DNA of 64,000 nt from JANQQN01 sp964519665 (GCA_964519665.1 CAZFIV010000017.1:31423-95422), one strand, 5' to 3'; counted from the first letter of the stretch, positions 31,680-40,888 are shown. Program-made: numbers and translations. The notes: generated by a model not told the origin, from the letters alone.

Positions 31680-32360
31680 GTGCAGTTCAACGCCAAAGAC
31701 AAAGAGCTGACGCTCAAGGTCGTCTATTACGGACCCGCGCTGTCGGGAAAGACGACCAATATCCAAGCGCTCCACCAGATCCTCGACCCGTCGGCTCGCG
31801 GTCGTCTGATGACGATAGACACCAAAGGCGACCGAACCCTGTTCTTCGACCTGCTGCCCGTGCATTTCACGACCCGCAAGGGCTACAAGGTCAAGATCAA
31901 GCTCTTCACGGTCCCGGGGCAGGTCGTCCACGAGTCCACTCGGCGTATCGTGCTGGCGAGCACGGACGCGATCGTGTTCATCGCGGACGGCAGTCGCTCT
32001 CAGCGCGCCAGCAACAACGAGGCCTATTCGGGCATGCTGCGCAACCTGAAGGCGAACGGCCTGCGCCCCGAACGCACCCCGATCGTCATTCAATTCAATA
32101 AAATGGACCTTCCCGGAGTCCTCACTCCGGAGGAAGTGGCCGACTACGCGGCGCGAGGCAGTGAACCCATTTTGACGGCCTCCGCGATTCGGCGCGAAGG
32201 CGTGGTCGAAACGCTTCAGGCCTGTCTGGAGTCGCTATGGGACACCCTCGATTCCGAACATCAGCTTCGCCGCCAGCTGGGCATCACGCGAGACGAGTTC
32301 CTCAGTCGGATCCTCGGGCCCAAGGAACCGGAGTCACACCCGTCGGAGGCGCCCCGGTGA
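31680..32360 (+). CDS. MglA-like small Ras-type GTPase
   Basis: The 226-residue protein (GTG start with upstream GGCGGAGCAG) has a G1 loop GPALSGKTT, a switch region DTKGDRTLFFDLLP, G3-like TVPGQV, and G4 FNKMDL. These match the prokaryotic MglA family, which lacks some Ras-type residues and uses a T/V-x-G-Q in motif 3. In Myxococcus, MglA sets cell polarity for motility, and many paralogues have other regulatory roles. The C-terminal about 40 residues are an added acidic helical tail. The stop overlaps the GTG of the histidine kinase gene (GTGA), so the kinase is a probable partner. No roadblock/MglB gene is seen beside it. Confidence 0.9.
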   Translation: MQFNAKDKELTLKVVYYGPALSGKTTNIQALHQILDPSARGRLMTIDTKGDRTLFFDLLPVHFTTRKGYKVKIKLFTVPGQVVHESTRRIVLASTDAIVFIADGSRSQRASNNEAYSGMLRNLKANGLRPERTPIVIQFNKMDLPGVLTPEEVADYAARGSEPILTASAIRREGVVETLQACLESLWDTLDSEHQLRRQLGITRDEFLSRILGPKEPESHPSEAPR

Positions 32361-33895
32361 GCCGGGACCTGCATCTACCGGGCTCGTCAAACCGGTTGCC
32401 GGTGTTGCCAGCAGAAACGCGCTTCGCCGAAGACCTCGAGGTGGAGGACTTGCCGACCAGCTCGCCGTCGTCGGTGCTCGACCGCCAGTTTCAGCTCGCC
32501 GAGTTGCTCGACATCAACGCCTTTCGCGACGTCTGCGCAAGTTTCGTTGACCTTTACAAGATCGGAATCAAGATCTTCGACGGTGACGGCACCAAGCTCG
32601 TGGATATTCGCGTCGGGAATGGGGACTGGTGCGGGTATATCTTCCAGAACCCGGTCGGCCGAAAAAAGTGCACGGCGCTCGTGGCCCGGATCAAGCAGTC
32701 GAACTTTCCGGGCCTCGAAGACGGTGAGGTCGTCGAACAGCAGTGCTTCAGCGGCCTCAAGTACGTGATCATGCCGATCATGTACGGGGGCGATCTTCTG
32801 GGCCGCGTGATTTACGGCCCGTTCTTGCCCGCCGAGCTCCGAGCGCCGAGCGAGGAGGTCTATCAGTTCCCGGGCGACTTCGACCCCAACGAGCTGTGGC
32901 AGTACGGCGAAAAGATCCGGCGCGCGCCGGACGAGATGATCATCAAGATCCTCAAGAACTTTCGGGGCGTCGTGGACACGATCACCTTCATTGCGATGAA
33001 GGCGCTCATGACTCAGCAGTTGCACCTCGAGAGCATCACGTCGAGCTACAACGAGATTCAAAATAAGAACCGAGAGCTGCGGACTTCGTATGAAAAGCTG
33101 CGAGAGCTCGACCGGCTGAAATCCAACTTTTTGGCGATGATCAGCCACGAGCTGAAGACCCCGCTCACCAGCGTCATCGGCTACTCGGAGATGCTCCTCG
33201 AGGGGATGGCGGGCGACGTCAACGGGGAACAGCACGGCTACATCAGCACGATCAAAGACAAGGGCGAGTCGTTGCTCGAGCTGATCGGCTCGCTCCTCGA
33301 TATGTCGAAGATCGAGGCCGGCGCGATGCGCCTCAACATTACGACCCTCGACATTCCAGGGCTTCTCGATGCGGCTCGCAGCTACGTCGTACCTCAGGCG
33401 AGCAAGAAACGCCTGCAACTACAGCTGCAAACGGCGGGAGGGCTGCCCTCGGTGACCGGCGACCGCGACAAGTTGCGCCAGTGCATCGTCAATCTTCTGG
33501 GCAACGCCGTCAAATTCACGCCCGAAGGCGGGTACGTGCGTTTGTCGGCGGATGTGTTTCGCGGCGTGCGGCGGTACGGACCCGAAGCGGGCCGTTTTGG
33601 TCCACCCGAAGAGCGATTCTTGCGCATCGCGGTTCAGGATACGGGCATCGGGATTCCCACCGATCGGATCGACAAGATCTTCAACAGCTTCTACCAGGTC
33701 GACAACACGATTACCCGCGAATACGGCGGGACCGGACTGGGCCTAGCCATCGTGAAGCGCTTCATGGAAGCCCATAACGGCGAAGTCTGGGTCGATAGCC
33801 AAGAAGGCAAGGGCACGCGATTTTCGCTTCTGTTGCCCATTGATGCAGACGGCGAGGTCGGCGACGGAGAGGTGATTCCGCCGGCCGGGTTGTAG
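32357..33895 (+). CDS. PocR-domain sensor histidine kinase
   Basis: The 512-residue protein starts at the GTG overlapping the GTPase stop. Residues about 45-210 form a PocR sensory domain (DINAFRDVCASFVDLYKIGIKIFDGDGTKLVDI...DWCGYIF...CTALVARIKQ...QQCFSGLKYVIMPI), with cysteines in the positions typical of PocR. A coiled coil (ESITSSYNEIQNKNRELRTSYEKLRELDRLKSNF) leads to HisKA with His in FLAMISHELKTPLTSVIGYSE, then HATPase_c (NLLGNAVKFTPEGG, DTGIGIP, GGTGLGLAIVKRFMEAHNGEVW). No membrane helix is seen, so it is a soluble kinase. PocR domains bind small hydrocarbon-type ligands in other bacteria. The partner response regulator is not adjacent. Confidence 0.94.
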   Translation: MSRDLHLPGSSNRLPVLPAETRFAEDLEVEDLPTSSPSSVLDRQFQLAELLDINAFRDVCASFVDLYKIGIKIFDGDGTKLVDIRVGNGDWCGYIFQNPVGRKKCTALVARIKQSNFPGLEDGEVVEQQCFSGLKYVIMPIMYGGDLLGRVIYGPFLPAELRAPSEEVYQFPGDFDPNELWQYGEKIRRAPDEMIIKILKNFRGVVDTITFIAMKALMTQQLHLESITSSYNEIQNKNRELRTSYEKLRELDRLKSNFLAMISHELKTPLTSVIGYSEMLLEGMAGDVNGEQHGYISTIKDKGESLLELIGSLLDMSKIEAGAMRLNITTLDIPGLLDAARSYVVPQASKKRLQLQLQTAGGLPSVTGDRDKLRQCIVNLLGNAVKFTPEGGYVRLSADVFRGVRRYGPEAGRFGPPEERFLRIAVQDTGIGIPTDRIDKIFNSFYQVDNTITREYGGTGLGLAIVKRFMEAHNGEVWVDSQEGKGTRFSLLLPIDADGEVGDGEVIPPAGL

Positions 33896-33944
33896 CCGTA
33901 GCCCTTGCCGCTGTCCTGCTGATCTGGCTAGTTTCCGGCGACCA

Positions 33945-34691
33945 ATGGACCCGCAACCTTCCGGCCTGGCTTTCTCCCGGGTGCTGCTCAAATTCTCTGG
34001 CGAGGCCTTACAGGGCGATGGCAAGAGCATCAATCCCCAGGTCATCAACCGCATCAGTCGCGAGGTGAAGGAGGTCCACGATCTCGGCATTCAGATCGCG
34101 CTCGTGATCGGGGGCGGGAACATCTTCCGGGGGGTGTCGGCGGCGACGGAGGGCATGGCCCGCGCGACGGCCGACTATATGGGTATGCTGGCGACCAGCA
34201 TCAACGCGCTCGCGCTTCAGGACGCCCTCGAAAAGGTTGGGCTCGAGACCCGCGTGCAGACCGCGATCGAGATGCGAGAGATCGCCGAGCCGTACATTCG
34301 CCGCCGTGCGGTCCGCCACCTCGAGCGGGGGCGGGTCGTGATCTTCGCCGCGGGCACTGGTAACCCGTTCTTCACGACCGATACCGCCGCTTCGCTGCGC
34401 GGCATGGAGATCGGCGCGGAAGCCATTTTGAAGGCGACCAAAGTCGATGGGGTCTACGACAAAGACCCCATGAAGTACGACGATGCCCGGCGATTCGCTC
34501 GGGTGAGCTACCTGGACGCATTGAATCGGGGCCTGAAGGTCATGGACGCGACGGCCATCTCGTTGTGCATGGACAACAACCTGCCGATCATCGTCTTCAA
34601 TATGGAAGTCGACGGAAACATCCTCCGTGTTCTTCGTGGAGAGAGAGTGGGCACTTGGGTCGGCGAGGGCGCGACCCTCATGGCCGGATGA
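33945..34691 (+). CDS. pyrH: UMP kinase
   Basis: The 248-residue protein has the bacterial UMP kinase signatures: VLLKFSGEALQGDG, IALVIGGGNIFRG, FAAGTGNPFFTTDTAA, and KATKVDGVYDKDPMKYDDA. It phosphorylates UMP to UDP and forms hexamers regulated by GTP and UTP in other bacteria. It begins the pyrH-frr-uppS-cdsA run that is conserved in many bacteria, although here rpsB-tsf do not precede it. Confidence 0.97.
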   Translation: MDPQPSGLAFSRVLLKFSGEALQGDGKSINPQVINRISREVKEVHDLGIQIALVIGGGNIFRGVSAATEGMARATADYMGMLATSINALALQDALEKVGLETRVQTAIEMREIAEPYIRRRAVRHLERGRVVIFAAGTGNPFFTTDTAASLRGMEIGAEAILKATKVDGVYDKDPMKYDDARRFARVSYLDALNRGLKVMDATAISLCMDNNLPIIVFNMEVDGNILRVLRGERVGTWVGEGATLMAG

Positions 34692-34802
34692 ACCGGCGCC
34701 CGCTCGGCCCGTGGTCGCCGGGCTGGAGCGTCGTCGTTGATCGCCATGTAACCGGAAGAGGTGACCGTCCTCGCCACAGGGCGGAGCCCGAGGGACAAGA
34801 AA

Positions 34803-35363
34803 ATGAAGGACGAAATCATCAGCGAGCTGAAAGACAAGGGTGAGGAGGCGATGAAGGCGCTCCGAGCTGCGCTCACGCGAATTCGGACGGGTCGAGCCAA
34901 TCTGTCGATCCTCGACAATATTCGGGTCGAGTATTACGGGACGAAGTCGCCGCTCAATCAAGTCGCCCAGCTGAAGGTGGAGGATCCTCGGCTGATCACC
35001 GTTAAGCCGTTCGACAAGTCGCTCCTCGGCGAGATCGAGAAGGTCCTCCGGTCGGCTTCCGACCTTGGGATTTCGCCCCAGAACGACGGCGAAAAGATCA
35101 TGCTGCCGATTCCCGCGCTCACCGAAGAGCGCCGAAAGGAATTCGTGAAGGGCGCCAAGGCCAAAGGCGAGGATGCGAAAATCTCGATTCGCAACGCCCG
35201 AAGGGAAGCTAACGAGACCCTCAAAGCGCTTGAAAAGGATGGGGACCTGCCCGAAGACGACGCCAAAAAGGCGATCGGCGAGGTGCAGAAGATCACCGAC
35301 GAGTTCGTGAAGACGGTCGACGCGACGGTGACCGCCAAAGAGAAAGAAATCATGGAGGTCTGA
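34803..35363 (+). CDS. frr: Ribosome recycling factor
   Basis: The 186-residue protein starts at Met 34803 behind a GAGGGACAAG Shine-Dalgarno and matches RRF along its length (ALRAALTRIRTGRANLSILDNIRVEYYGTKSPLNQVAQL and the C-terminal EEDAKK...VQKITDEFVKTVD segment). With EF-G it splits the post-termination ribosome. The stop shares its last base with the uppS start (TGATG). Confidence 0.97.
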   Translation: MKDEIISELKDKGEEAMKALRAALTRIRTGRANLSILDNIRVEYYGTKSPLNQVAQLKVEDPRLITVKPFDKSLLGEIEKVLRSASDLGISPQNDGEKIMLPIPALTEERRKEFVKGAKAKGEDAKISIRNARREANETLKALEKDGDLPEDDAKKAIGEVQKITDEFVKTVDATVTAKEKEIMEV

Positions 35364-36163
35364 TGGGCGATTCGTCCGCCAAAGCCCTGTTACCGGTCGA
35401 GGAACCCCCGGAATCTGACACCCCGCCCCGGTTGTCGCCGGGGCGGGTGCCTCGACATATCGCCATCATCATGGATGGCAACGGGCGATGGGCGGAGATG
35501 AGAGGCCGGCCTCGGTACGAAGGGCATGCGTACGGTGCCCGTTCGGTCCGCCGAATCGTGACCGCCGCCCGCGAAAACAACATCGAGGCGCTGACCCTCT
35601 ACGCATTCAGTGTGCAGAACTGGGCGCGCCCCGACACCGAGGTCGAGCGGCTCATGGAGCTGTTGCTCGACTACCTGGTGAGCGAGCGGGACACGATCCT
35701 GAAGAACGGCATTCGCCTTCAGGGCATTGGCCAGGTCGAACGGCTCCCTCCGCGGGTGCTCAAGCAGCTGCGGTTTCTCGAGTCCGAGTCGGGCCACAAC
35801 GACAAAATGGTTCTGACCTTGGCGCTGTCGTACGGCAGCCGCGAAGAGATCGTCGAGGCCTGTCAGGCCATCGCCCGCGATGTCTCGGAGGGGCGACTCC
35901 GGGCCGAAGACATCACCGAAGAGGTCGTCGACCGCTACACGTTTACCTATGGGCTTCCGGCCCTCGACCTTTTGATTCGAACCAGCGGCGAGCTGCGTTT
36001 GTCGAACTTCCTCCTGTGGCAGGCGGCCTACACCGAGATCGTGGTCACCGAAGTGTTGTGGCCCGATTTCGATGAGCCGGAGTTTTTCCGGTGCATCGAG
36101 ACGTTCCGTTCCCGTGAGCGTCGCTTCGGCAAGACCGGCAAACAGGTGGCGTCCCCAATCTGA
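35363..36163 (+). CDS. uppS: Undecaprenyl diphosphate synthase (isoprenyl transferase)
   Basis: The 266-residue protein contains HIAIIMDGNGRWAEMRGRPRYEGH, the catalytic Asp and the RxG loop of cis-prenyltransferases, then TLYAFSVQNWARPDTEVERLMELL and LIRTSGELRLSNFLLWQAAYTE. It extends FPP with isopentenyl diphosphate to make the C55 lipid carrier for wall glycans. The first about 28 residues are a Pro/Glu-rich extension before the conserved core. Confidence 0.96.
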   Translation: MGDSSAKALLPVEEPPESDTPPRLSPGRVPRHIAIIMDGNGRWAEMRGRPRYEGHAYGARSVRRIVTAARENNIEALTLYAFSVQNWARPDTEVERLMELLLDYLVSERDTILKNGIRLQGIGQVERLPPRVLKQLRFLESESGHNDKMVLTLALSYGSREEIVEACQAIARDVSEGRLRAEDITEEVVDRYTFTYGLPALDLLIRTSGELRLSNFLLWQAAYTEIVVTEVLWPDFDEPEFFRCIETFRSRERRFGKTGKQVASPI

Positions 36164-36170
36164 TTCGTAC

Positions 36171-36998
36171 GTGGTCACCCGGCTCGCCAGTGCATTCGTC
36201 GCCCTGCCGATTGTGCTGTACATCATTGGGTTGGGCGGGTGGTGGTTCGGCGCGCTCCTGCTGCTGGTGGCGACCATCAGCCAGTACGAGTTCTTTTGCA
36301 TGACGCAGCCCCGCGACCCGATAGCTCAGGTCGGCCTCACCGGGCTCGGGGTCTCGCTGGTCGCACTCGCGATGATGGACGGGCTCGGGGGGGCGCGCGC
36401 CATGATCGCGATGAGCGGCGCCTTGCTGGCGGTCTTGACCTACTTTCTGTTCCGATCCGGCGACCTCGACACCGTCGCCGACCGCCTCTCGCTGGCGTTG
36501 CTAGGCCTTCTGTGGGCGGGGGGCCTGTTGGCGGTGGTCGGAGCCCTGCGACTGCTTCCCAATGGCGCCGGCTGGCTGGTGCTCGCTTGCGGCCTCGCCT
36601 GGGGCTCCGATGCCGGCGCCTATTTTGTAGGGCGTTCACTCGGTAAGCGTAAGCTTTACCCGAAGATCAGCCCCAATAAGACGTGGGAAGGCGCCATCGC
36701 AGGCGTCTTGACCGCGACGCCGATCGTGTTTGGTGTTCGGGCCGTTCTGTCGCTCGACATCGATACGGTCGACCTGCTGATTCTATCGCCGATCGGGGCT
36801 GCCCTCGGTCAGATTGGCGACCTGGCGGAGAGCATGCTCAAGCGCTCGGTGGGCGTGAAGGACTCGGGCCGGATCCTGCCGGGACACGGGGGCATGTTCG
36901 ATCGATTGGATGCACTGTTGTTCACTGGTCCCGTGGTGTTCGCGTATGCCGTAGGCTGGCGCGCGCTCGGGTTGGAGTACTTACCCGGGCTTCCTTGA
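36171..36998 (+). CDS. cdsA: Phosphatidate cytidylyltransferase
   Basis: The start is taken at the GTG at 36171, just after uppS, giving 275 residues; a longer frame opens inside uppS. The protein has seven to eight membrane helices and the CDS signature SPNKTWEGAIAGVLTA...DLAESMLKRSVGVKDSGRILPGHGGMFDRLDALLF near the end. It makes CDP-diacylglycerol from phosphatidate and CTP at the inner membrane. In many bacteria dxr lies between cdsA and rseP, but it is absent here. Confidence 0.95.
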   Translation: MVTRLASAFVALPIVLYIIGLGGWWFGALLLLVATISQYEFFCMTQPRDPIAQVGLTGLGVSLVALAMMDGLGGARAMIAMSGALLAVLTYFLFRSGDLDTVADRLSLALLGLLWAGGLLAVVGALRLLPNGAGWLVLACGLAWGSDAGAYFVGRSLGKRKLYPKISPNKTWEGAIAGVLTATPIVFGVRAVLSLDIDTVDLLILSPIGAALGQIGDLAESMLKRSVGVKDSGRILPGHGGMFDRLDALLFTGPVVFAYAVGWRALGLEYLPGLP

Positions 36999-37078
36999 TG
37001 CACCGGTGAATGAATCGGGGGTAAAGGTTGTTTGCGCCCCACGCAACGCTACATAAAGTGCGCGTTTAGGAGACTCTG

Positions 37079-38800
37079 TTGCTGCGTCTAGGCCCTGAAG
37101 ATTTCGCCGCGTTCATTGCCTTGCTGGGCATTCTTATCTTCGTCCACGAACTCGGCCACTTCCTCGTGGCGAAGGCGTTCGACATCAAGGTGACCAAATT
37201 CTCCCTGGGGTTTTGGCGACCTCTGGTTTCCTTCACCTGGGGCGAGACCACCTACCAGATCGCCGCCATCCCCTTGGGGGGGTACGTCAAGATGGCCGGC
37301 GACAATCCGTACGAAGAGGTCGACTCGAAAGACCGCGACCGTGCCTTCACGACGGCCCCGATTTATCAACGCGCGCTCGTCGCGGCGGCCGGTCCAACCG
37401 CGAACTTCATCCTCCCGGTCATTTGTTTCTTCGCCTACAACGTGCTCGGTCCCGAAGTGTTGGCGCCCGAGGTCGGGGGGATCGAGCCCGGAACGCCAGC
37501 CGCCCGAGCGGGCCTGAAGCCCGGTGACCGATTTCTCAGCGTCGATGGCCACCGGGTGTGGTCGTTCGAACGTCTGCAGGAGTTGATCCAAGATCGGCCC
37601 GGGGTGCCCGTCCAACTTGAGGTCGAACGCGAAGGGGAGCAGGTCGCCGTCGACCTGACGACCGACGTCAAGACCATCCGGGGTGATTTCGGGTCGAAGC
37701 GCGACATCGGGGTCATCGGGGTCGCGAACTCTCGCAATGGGACCCGCATCGGTATCATTGACTCGAAGCGCGCGCCGTCCGGTCTTGAAACCGGCGATCA
37801 GGTGCTCACGGTCGATGGGCAGCGGGTGGTCGATATCAACGAGCTCGAGAGCGCCCTTCGCAGTCGCGCGGGCAAGACGGTGCCTATCGAGGTGGCTCGC
37901 ACGGTCCCGGTCGAGGTCGGGGCCCTGCTGAGCGGCGAGGAGACCTCACCGGTCTCGCTGTCACTGTCGATCCCAGAGAGCTATCAAGAGCTCGCCGCGT
38001 TGGGCTTGGCGTCATCGGAGTTGTTCGTTCGCAACGTGGTTCCAGGCAGCCCGGCCGACAAGGCGGGCATCCGGCCGGGCGACCAGGTGGTGACCGTCGA
38101 TGGTAAGCCGGTGCGGCATTTCTGGGCCGTCCACGCCGCCCTCGACCGGGCCGAAGGCAAGGCCACCGAATTGGGACTTCGTCGCGATGGAGCAGTGAAG
38201 ACGGTTCGGCTCGCGACGGAGCCTGTGCCCTGCTTCGACGAAATGAAGGGCGAGAACGAAACGAGGTCTCTCGCCGGCTTCGGCGTCCGTCCGGCGGGCA
38301 AGCCGGTCCCGACCTGCGTGAGCCTGATGCTCGGCGAGCAGACGGCCGCCCACTGGTCCTCACTGGCGCCGCTGCGGCTCGAGACTCCCGATCTATCGCT
38401 CGGTGAAGCGGCGGTCGAGGCCGTTCGGCTGACGGTCGAGGTGATGGCGCTGACCGTCACCGGCCTCTACAAGATGTTCTCGTTTCAGATCTCTTCCCGA
38501 AACCTGGGCGGCCCGCTTTCGATCCTGGGAGTCACCGCGCAGGTGGCCGACCAAGGCATTCTGCCCTCCCTGCAGCTCTTGGCGTTGTTGTCGGTGAACA
38601 TCGGTCTCATCAACCTGTTGCCCATACCCATCCTGGATGGCGGCCACCTTCTGTTCTGCGGCATTGAAGCGATCCGGCGTAAGCCTCTGTCGGTCAAGGC
38701 GCGAGAGTTCGCGAGCATGGTCGGTCTTCTGGTGCTGTTGGGAGTCTTCATCCTGGCCATGAGCAACGATCTGCTGCGCCTGGAAAAGATCCTGTTCTGA
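37079..38800 (+). CDS. rseP: Site-2 protease RseP-like, with extra PDZ content
   Basis: The start is a TTG at 37079 placed seven bases after a strong TAGGAGA. The 573-residue protein has the zinc motif HELGH near residue 23, a second motif NLLPIPILDGGHLLFCGIE near the C-terminus, and at least two and perhaps three PDZ domains between (LKPGDRFLSVDGHRVWSF...; LETGDQVLTVDGQRVVD...; IRPGDQVVTVDGKPVRHF...). E. coli RseP is about 450 residues with two PDZ domains, so the insertion is larger here. It cleaves single-pass membrane proteins such as anti-sigma factors and signal peptides. Confidence 0.94.
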   Translation: MLRLGPEDFAAFIALLGILIFVHELGHFLVAKAFDIKVTKFSLGFWRPLVSFTWGETTYQIAAIPLGGYVKMAGDNPYEEVDSKDRDRAFTTAPIYQRALVAAAGPTANFILPVICFFAYNVLGPEVLAPEVGGIEPGTPAARAGLKPGDRFLSVDGHRVWSFERLQELIQDRPGVPVQLEVEREGEQVAVDLTTDVKTIRGDFGSKRDIGVIGVANSRNGTRIGIIDSKRAPSGLETGDQVLTVDGQRVVDINELESALRSRAGKTVPIEVARTVPVEVGALLSGEETSPVSLSLSIPESYQELAALGLASSELFVRNVVPGSPADKAGIRPGDQVVTVDGKPVRHFWAVHAALDRAEGKATELGLRRDGAVKTVRLATEPVPCFDEMKGENETRSLAGFGVRPAGKPVPTCVSLMLGEQTAAHWSSLAPLRLETPDLSLGEAAVEAVRLTVEVMALTVTGLYKMFSFQISSRNLGGPLSILGVTAQVADQGILPSLQLLALLSVNIGLINLLPIPILDGGHLLFCGIEAIRRKPLSVKAREFASMVGLLVLLGVFILAMSNDLLRLEKILF

Positions 38801-38803
38801 CCG

Positions 38804-39520
38804 GTGCGCGTCCTCGCGATCGAAACGTCGGCCCTCGTCGGCACCGTCGCGCTCTGTGAGGCGGACCGGTGCGTGGCCCGCGCTGAATTCTCGGGCACTC
38901 GAAACCACGCCGCCGAGCTGGCCCCGACCGTCAGGGCGCTCCTCGCCGAGCACGGAGGCCTGGAGGCGGTCGGGGGCTACGCGATCAGCATCGGGCCCGG
39001 GTCCTTCACCGGTCTTCGCATCGGCGTCGCGTTCGTCAAAGGTCTGGCCGCGGTGTGCCCTCGACCCGCGGTCGCTGTGTCCTCGCTGAGGATCATCGCG
39101 GTGCAGGCACTTGCCCTTCGTCCCGACACGCCTTGCTGGGCGATTCTCGACGCGCGTCGCGGTGAGGTCTTCGCGGGATTGTACGACCGTGCCGGTCAGG
39201 CCGACCCGCGGGTGAGTGATGGGCTGTATATGGCCGCCGAGCTGAAGGGCCGGGCGGCGAACCTGCCCGGGTCGTCGGAGTGGATGGCGGTCGGAGATGA
39301 CGTCGGGGCGCTGCCCGACGGGCTATTCTGGGCCCCGTCCAGCGCCGCGACACCGATGGCCGAGACGGTGGGACGGTTGGCGTGGGTGCCGCTCGTGGCC
39401 GGGGAGGGGATCGACGCCGGCCGTCTCGACCCGGCGTACATGCAGCGCTCGGGCGCCGAAGTGACCCTCGGGGTGGATGCACCAGAATCCATGCCTCTCC
39501 ACCTCGAACCGGACGCCTGA
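38804..39520 (+). CDS. tsaB: tRNA threonylcarbamoyladenosine biosynthesis protein TsaB
   Basis: The 238-residue protein (GTG start, three bases after the rseP stop) has the ASKHA signatures of TsaB: VLAIETSALVGTVALCE, HAAELAPTVRALL, GPGSFTGLRIGVAFVKGLA and WAILDARRGEVFAGLYD. TsaB is an inactive TsaD paralogue that scaffolds the TsaBDE complex for t6A37 formation on ANN-decoding tRNAs. The tail of about 25 residues is unconserved. Confidence 0.94.
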   Translation: MRVLAIETSALVGTVALCEADRCVARAEFSGTRNHAAELAPTVRALLAEHGGLEAVGGYAISIGPGSFTGLRIGVAFVKGLAAVCPRPAVAVSSLRIIAVQALALRPDTPCWAILDARRGEVFAGLYDRAGQADPRVSDGLYMAAELKGRAANLPGSSEWMAVGDDVGALPDGLFWAPSSAATPMAETVGRLAWVPLVAGEGIDAGRLDPAYMQRSGAEVTLGVDAPESMPLHLEPDA

Positions 39521-39562
39521 GGTTGACCGCCCGCCAGGGCATTCCTACCCTCAAACCCGTTC

Positions 39563-39775
39563 ATGGCATCCAGCGCCGATAACTCACCGATCGATATCGA
39601 AGCCGAAGTCAGCCGCTTGCAAGAGGTCCATCGCGAGCTCAAAGCCCGGCTATCCGATCTGAACAGCCGGCTTTACTTGAGCCCGGACGAACAGGTTGAG
39701 CGCAAGCGCTTGCAGAAGCTCAAACTCGCTACCAAAGACCGGATCGTTCGGTTACGGGCCTCCTCGACGTCCTGA
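39563..39775 (+). CDS. Small DUF465 (YdcH-like) protein
   Basis: The 70-residue protein is a helical hairpin with the DUF465 pattern: an N-terminal acidic helix (DIEAEVSRLQEVHRELKARLSDLNSR), a turn containing LSPDEQVERKRLQKLKLATKDRI. Function is unknown in the family. It lies between tsaB and a dehydrogenase homologue, with 42 and 51 bp gaps. Confidence 0.8.
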   Translation: MASSADNSPIDIEAEVSRLQEVHRELKARLSDLNSRLYLSPDEQVERKRLQKLKLATKDRIVRLRASSTS

Positions 39776-39826
39776 TCGAGCTCGATCTCGTTCGTGAAGG
39801 TGAGCGAAGACGGTTCATAGGTTCTT

Positions 39827-40804
39827 ATGAATGACATCGTCATTTTAGGGGCGCACACCCTCGTGGCCCGTTCACTGGCGCAGCGCCTGGCCGACCGCGC
39901 TATCGGCAACGTCGTGCTGGCCACCACCAGCGAATTCATCGAGCCCGACCTCGACCTCATCGATGAGGGGCTGCTGAGGCGATCGGGGCTCTGGGTGTTG
40001 GCGATGGCCGGCGACTTACCGCGCCGGATCGCCGACGCGATGGCGGCGCGCGGCCAACCGGTGCTCGACGTGGCCGGAGTCTTCGATGACGGGCCGATGT
40101 TATGGCCCTACCTGGAAGCCGGAGTGTCGGTGGCATCCGGCCTCCAAGCGGGCCTCCATCGATTGGCGGTCGGTCCGGCGGGGCCGATCGGGGCGGTTCT
40201 GCGAGCGCTGAGCGTCTTTCGGCCGCAGGTGGTTCGCGCCACCACGTTCGAGTCAGCCGCGGCGCGCGGGCAGCCGGGCCTCGATGAGTTGTCGGAGCAG
40301 ACCCGGGCGGTGTTCAGCTTGCGAGAGGTCGACGTGGACGTGTTTCCGGCTTCGTTGGCCTTCGACGCGATTCCATCGCTGGCGACGGGCGACGACCCGC
40401 CCGAAGACGCCGACCAAGCGCTGGTCGACCAAGTGTTGGCCGGCCTGCACGCGGCCGGCCAGCCGCCGGTCGATCTGGTCGCGACCCGGGTCTTGGTGCC
40501 GTCGTTCGTCGCCGAGGCCGCCGTCTTACACATCACGACCGAGGATTCGACGCCCGAGCGTACCACGGTGATCGACGCGCTCCGGCGCGGCCGAGGGCTT
40601 CGGTACGTCGAGACCGTGGTCGTCCCGTCGCTCGACGCCGTCGACCGCGACGATATGCTGGTGTCGAGGGTTCGCACCGGGCGCCGTCACATCGATCTGT
40701 GGTTGACCTATGACCTCAGTCGAGCCGGCAGCGCGGTGCCGGCGGCCCTGCTCATCGACGGCTGGTGCCAGCGATGGTCCGGGGTGGACCCGTCTCGTGA
40801 GTGA
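39827..40804 (+). CDS. Aspartate-semialdehyde dehydrogenase homologue lacking the catalytic Cys (Usg-like)
   Basis: The 325-residue protein has an N-terminal Rossmann-like segment (MNDIVILGAHTLVARSLAQRLADR) and the C-terminal dimerisation-type region of semialdehyde dehydrogenases (ATTFESAAARGQPGLDELSEQTR...FDAIPSL...ATRVLVPSFVAEAAVLHI). The only cysteine is near the C-terminus, in the IDGWCQRW segment. The N-C-(S/T)-T active-site motif that holds the catalytic Cys is absent, and a residual SVASGLQAGLHRLAV occupies that place. It therefore resembles Usg-type non-catalytic homologues. Its role is unknown. Confidence 0.75.
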   Translation: MNDIVILGAHTLVARSLAQRLADRAIGNVVLATTSEFIEPDLDLIDEGLLRRSGLWVLAMAGDLPRRIADAMAARGQPVLDVAGVFDDGPMLWPYLEAGVSVASGLQAGLHRLAVGPAGPIGAVLRALSVFRPQVVRATTFESAAARGQPGLDELSEQTRAVFSLREVDVDVFPASLAFDAIPSLATGDDPPEDADQALVDQVLAGLHAAGQPPVDLVATRVLVPSFVAEAAVLHITTEDSTPERTTVIDALRRGRGLRYVETVVVPSLDAVDRDDMLVSRVRTGRRHIDLWLTYDLSRAGSAVPAALLIDGWCQRWSGVDPSRE

Positions 40805-40888
40805 CAGAAAGTCAGGAGGATGCAGGGGTTAAGCCAACTTGGCAGGCCATCGCGTCGATAAAACCTGACCGATCTCGTGCAGGGCGTG

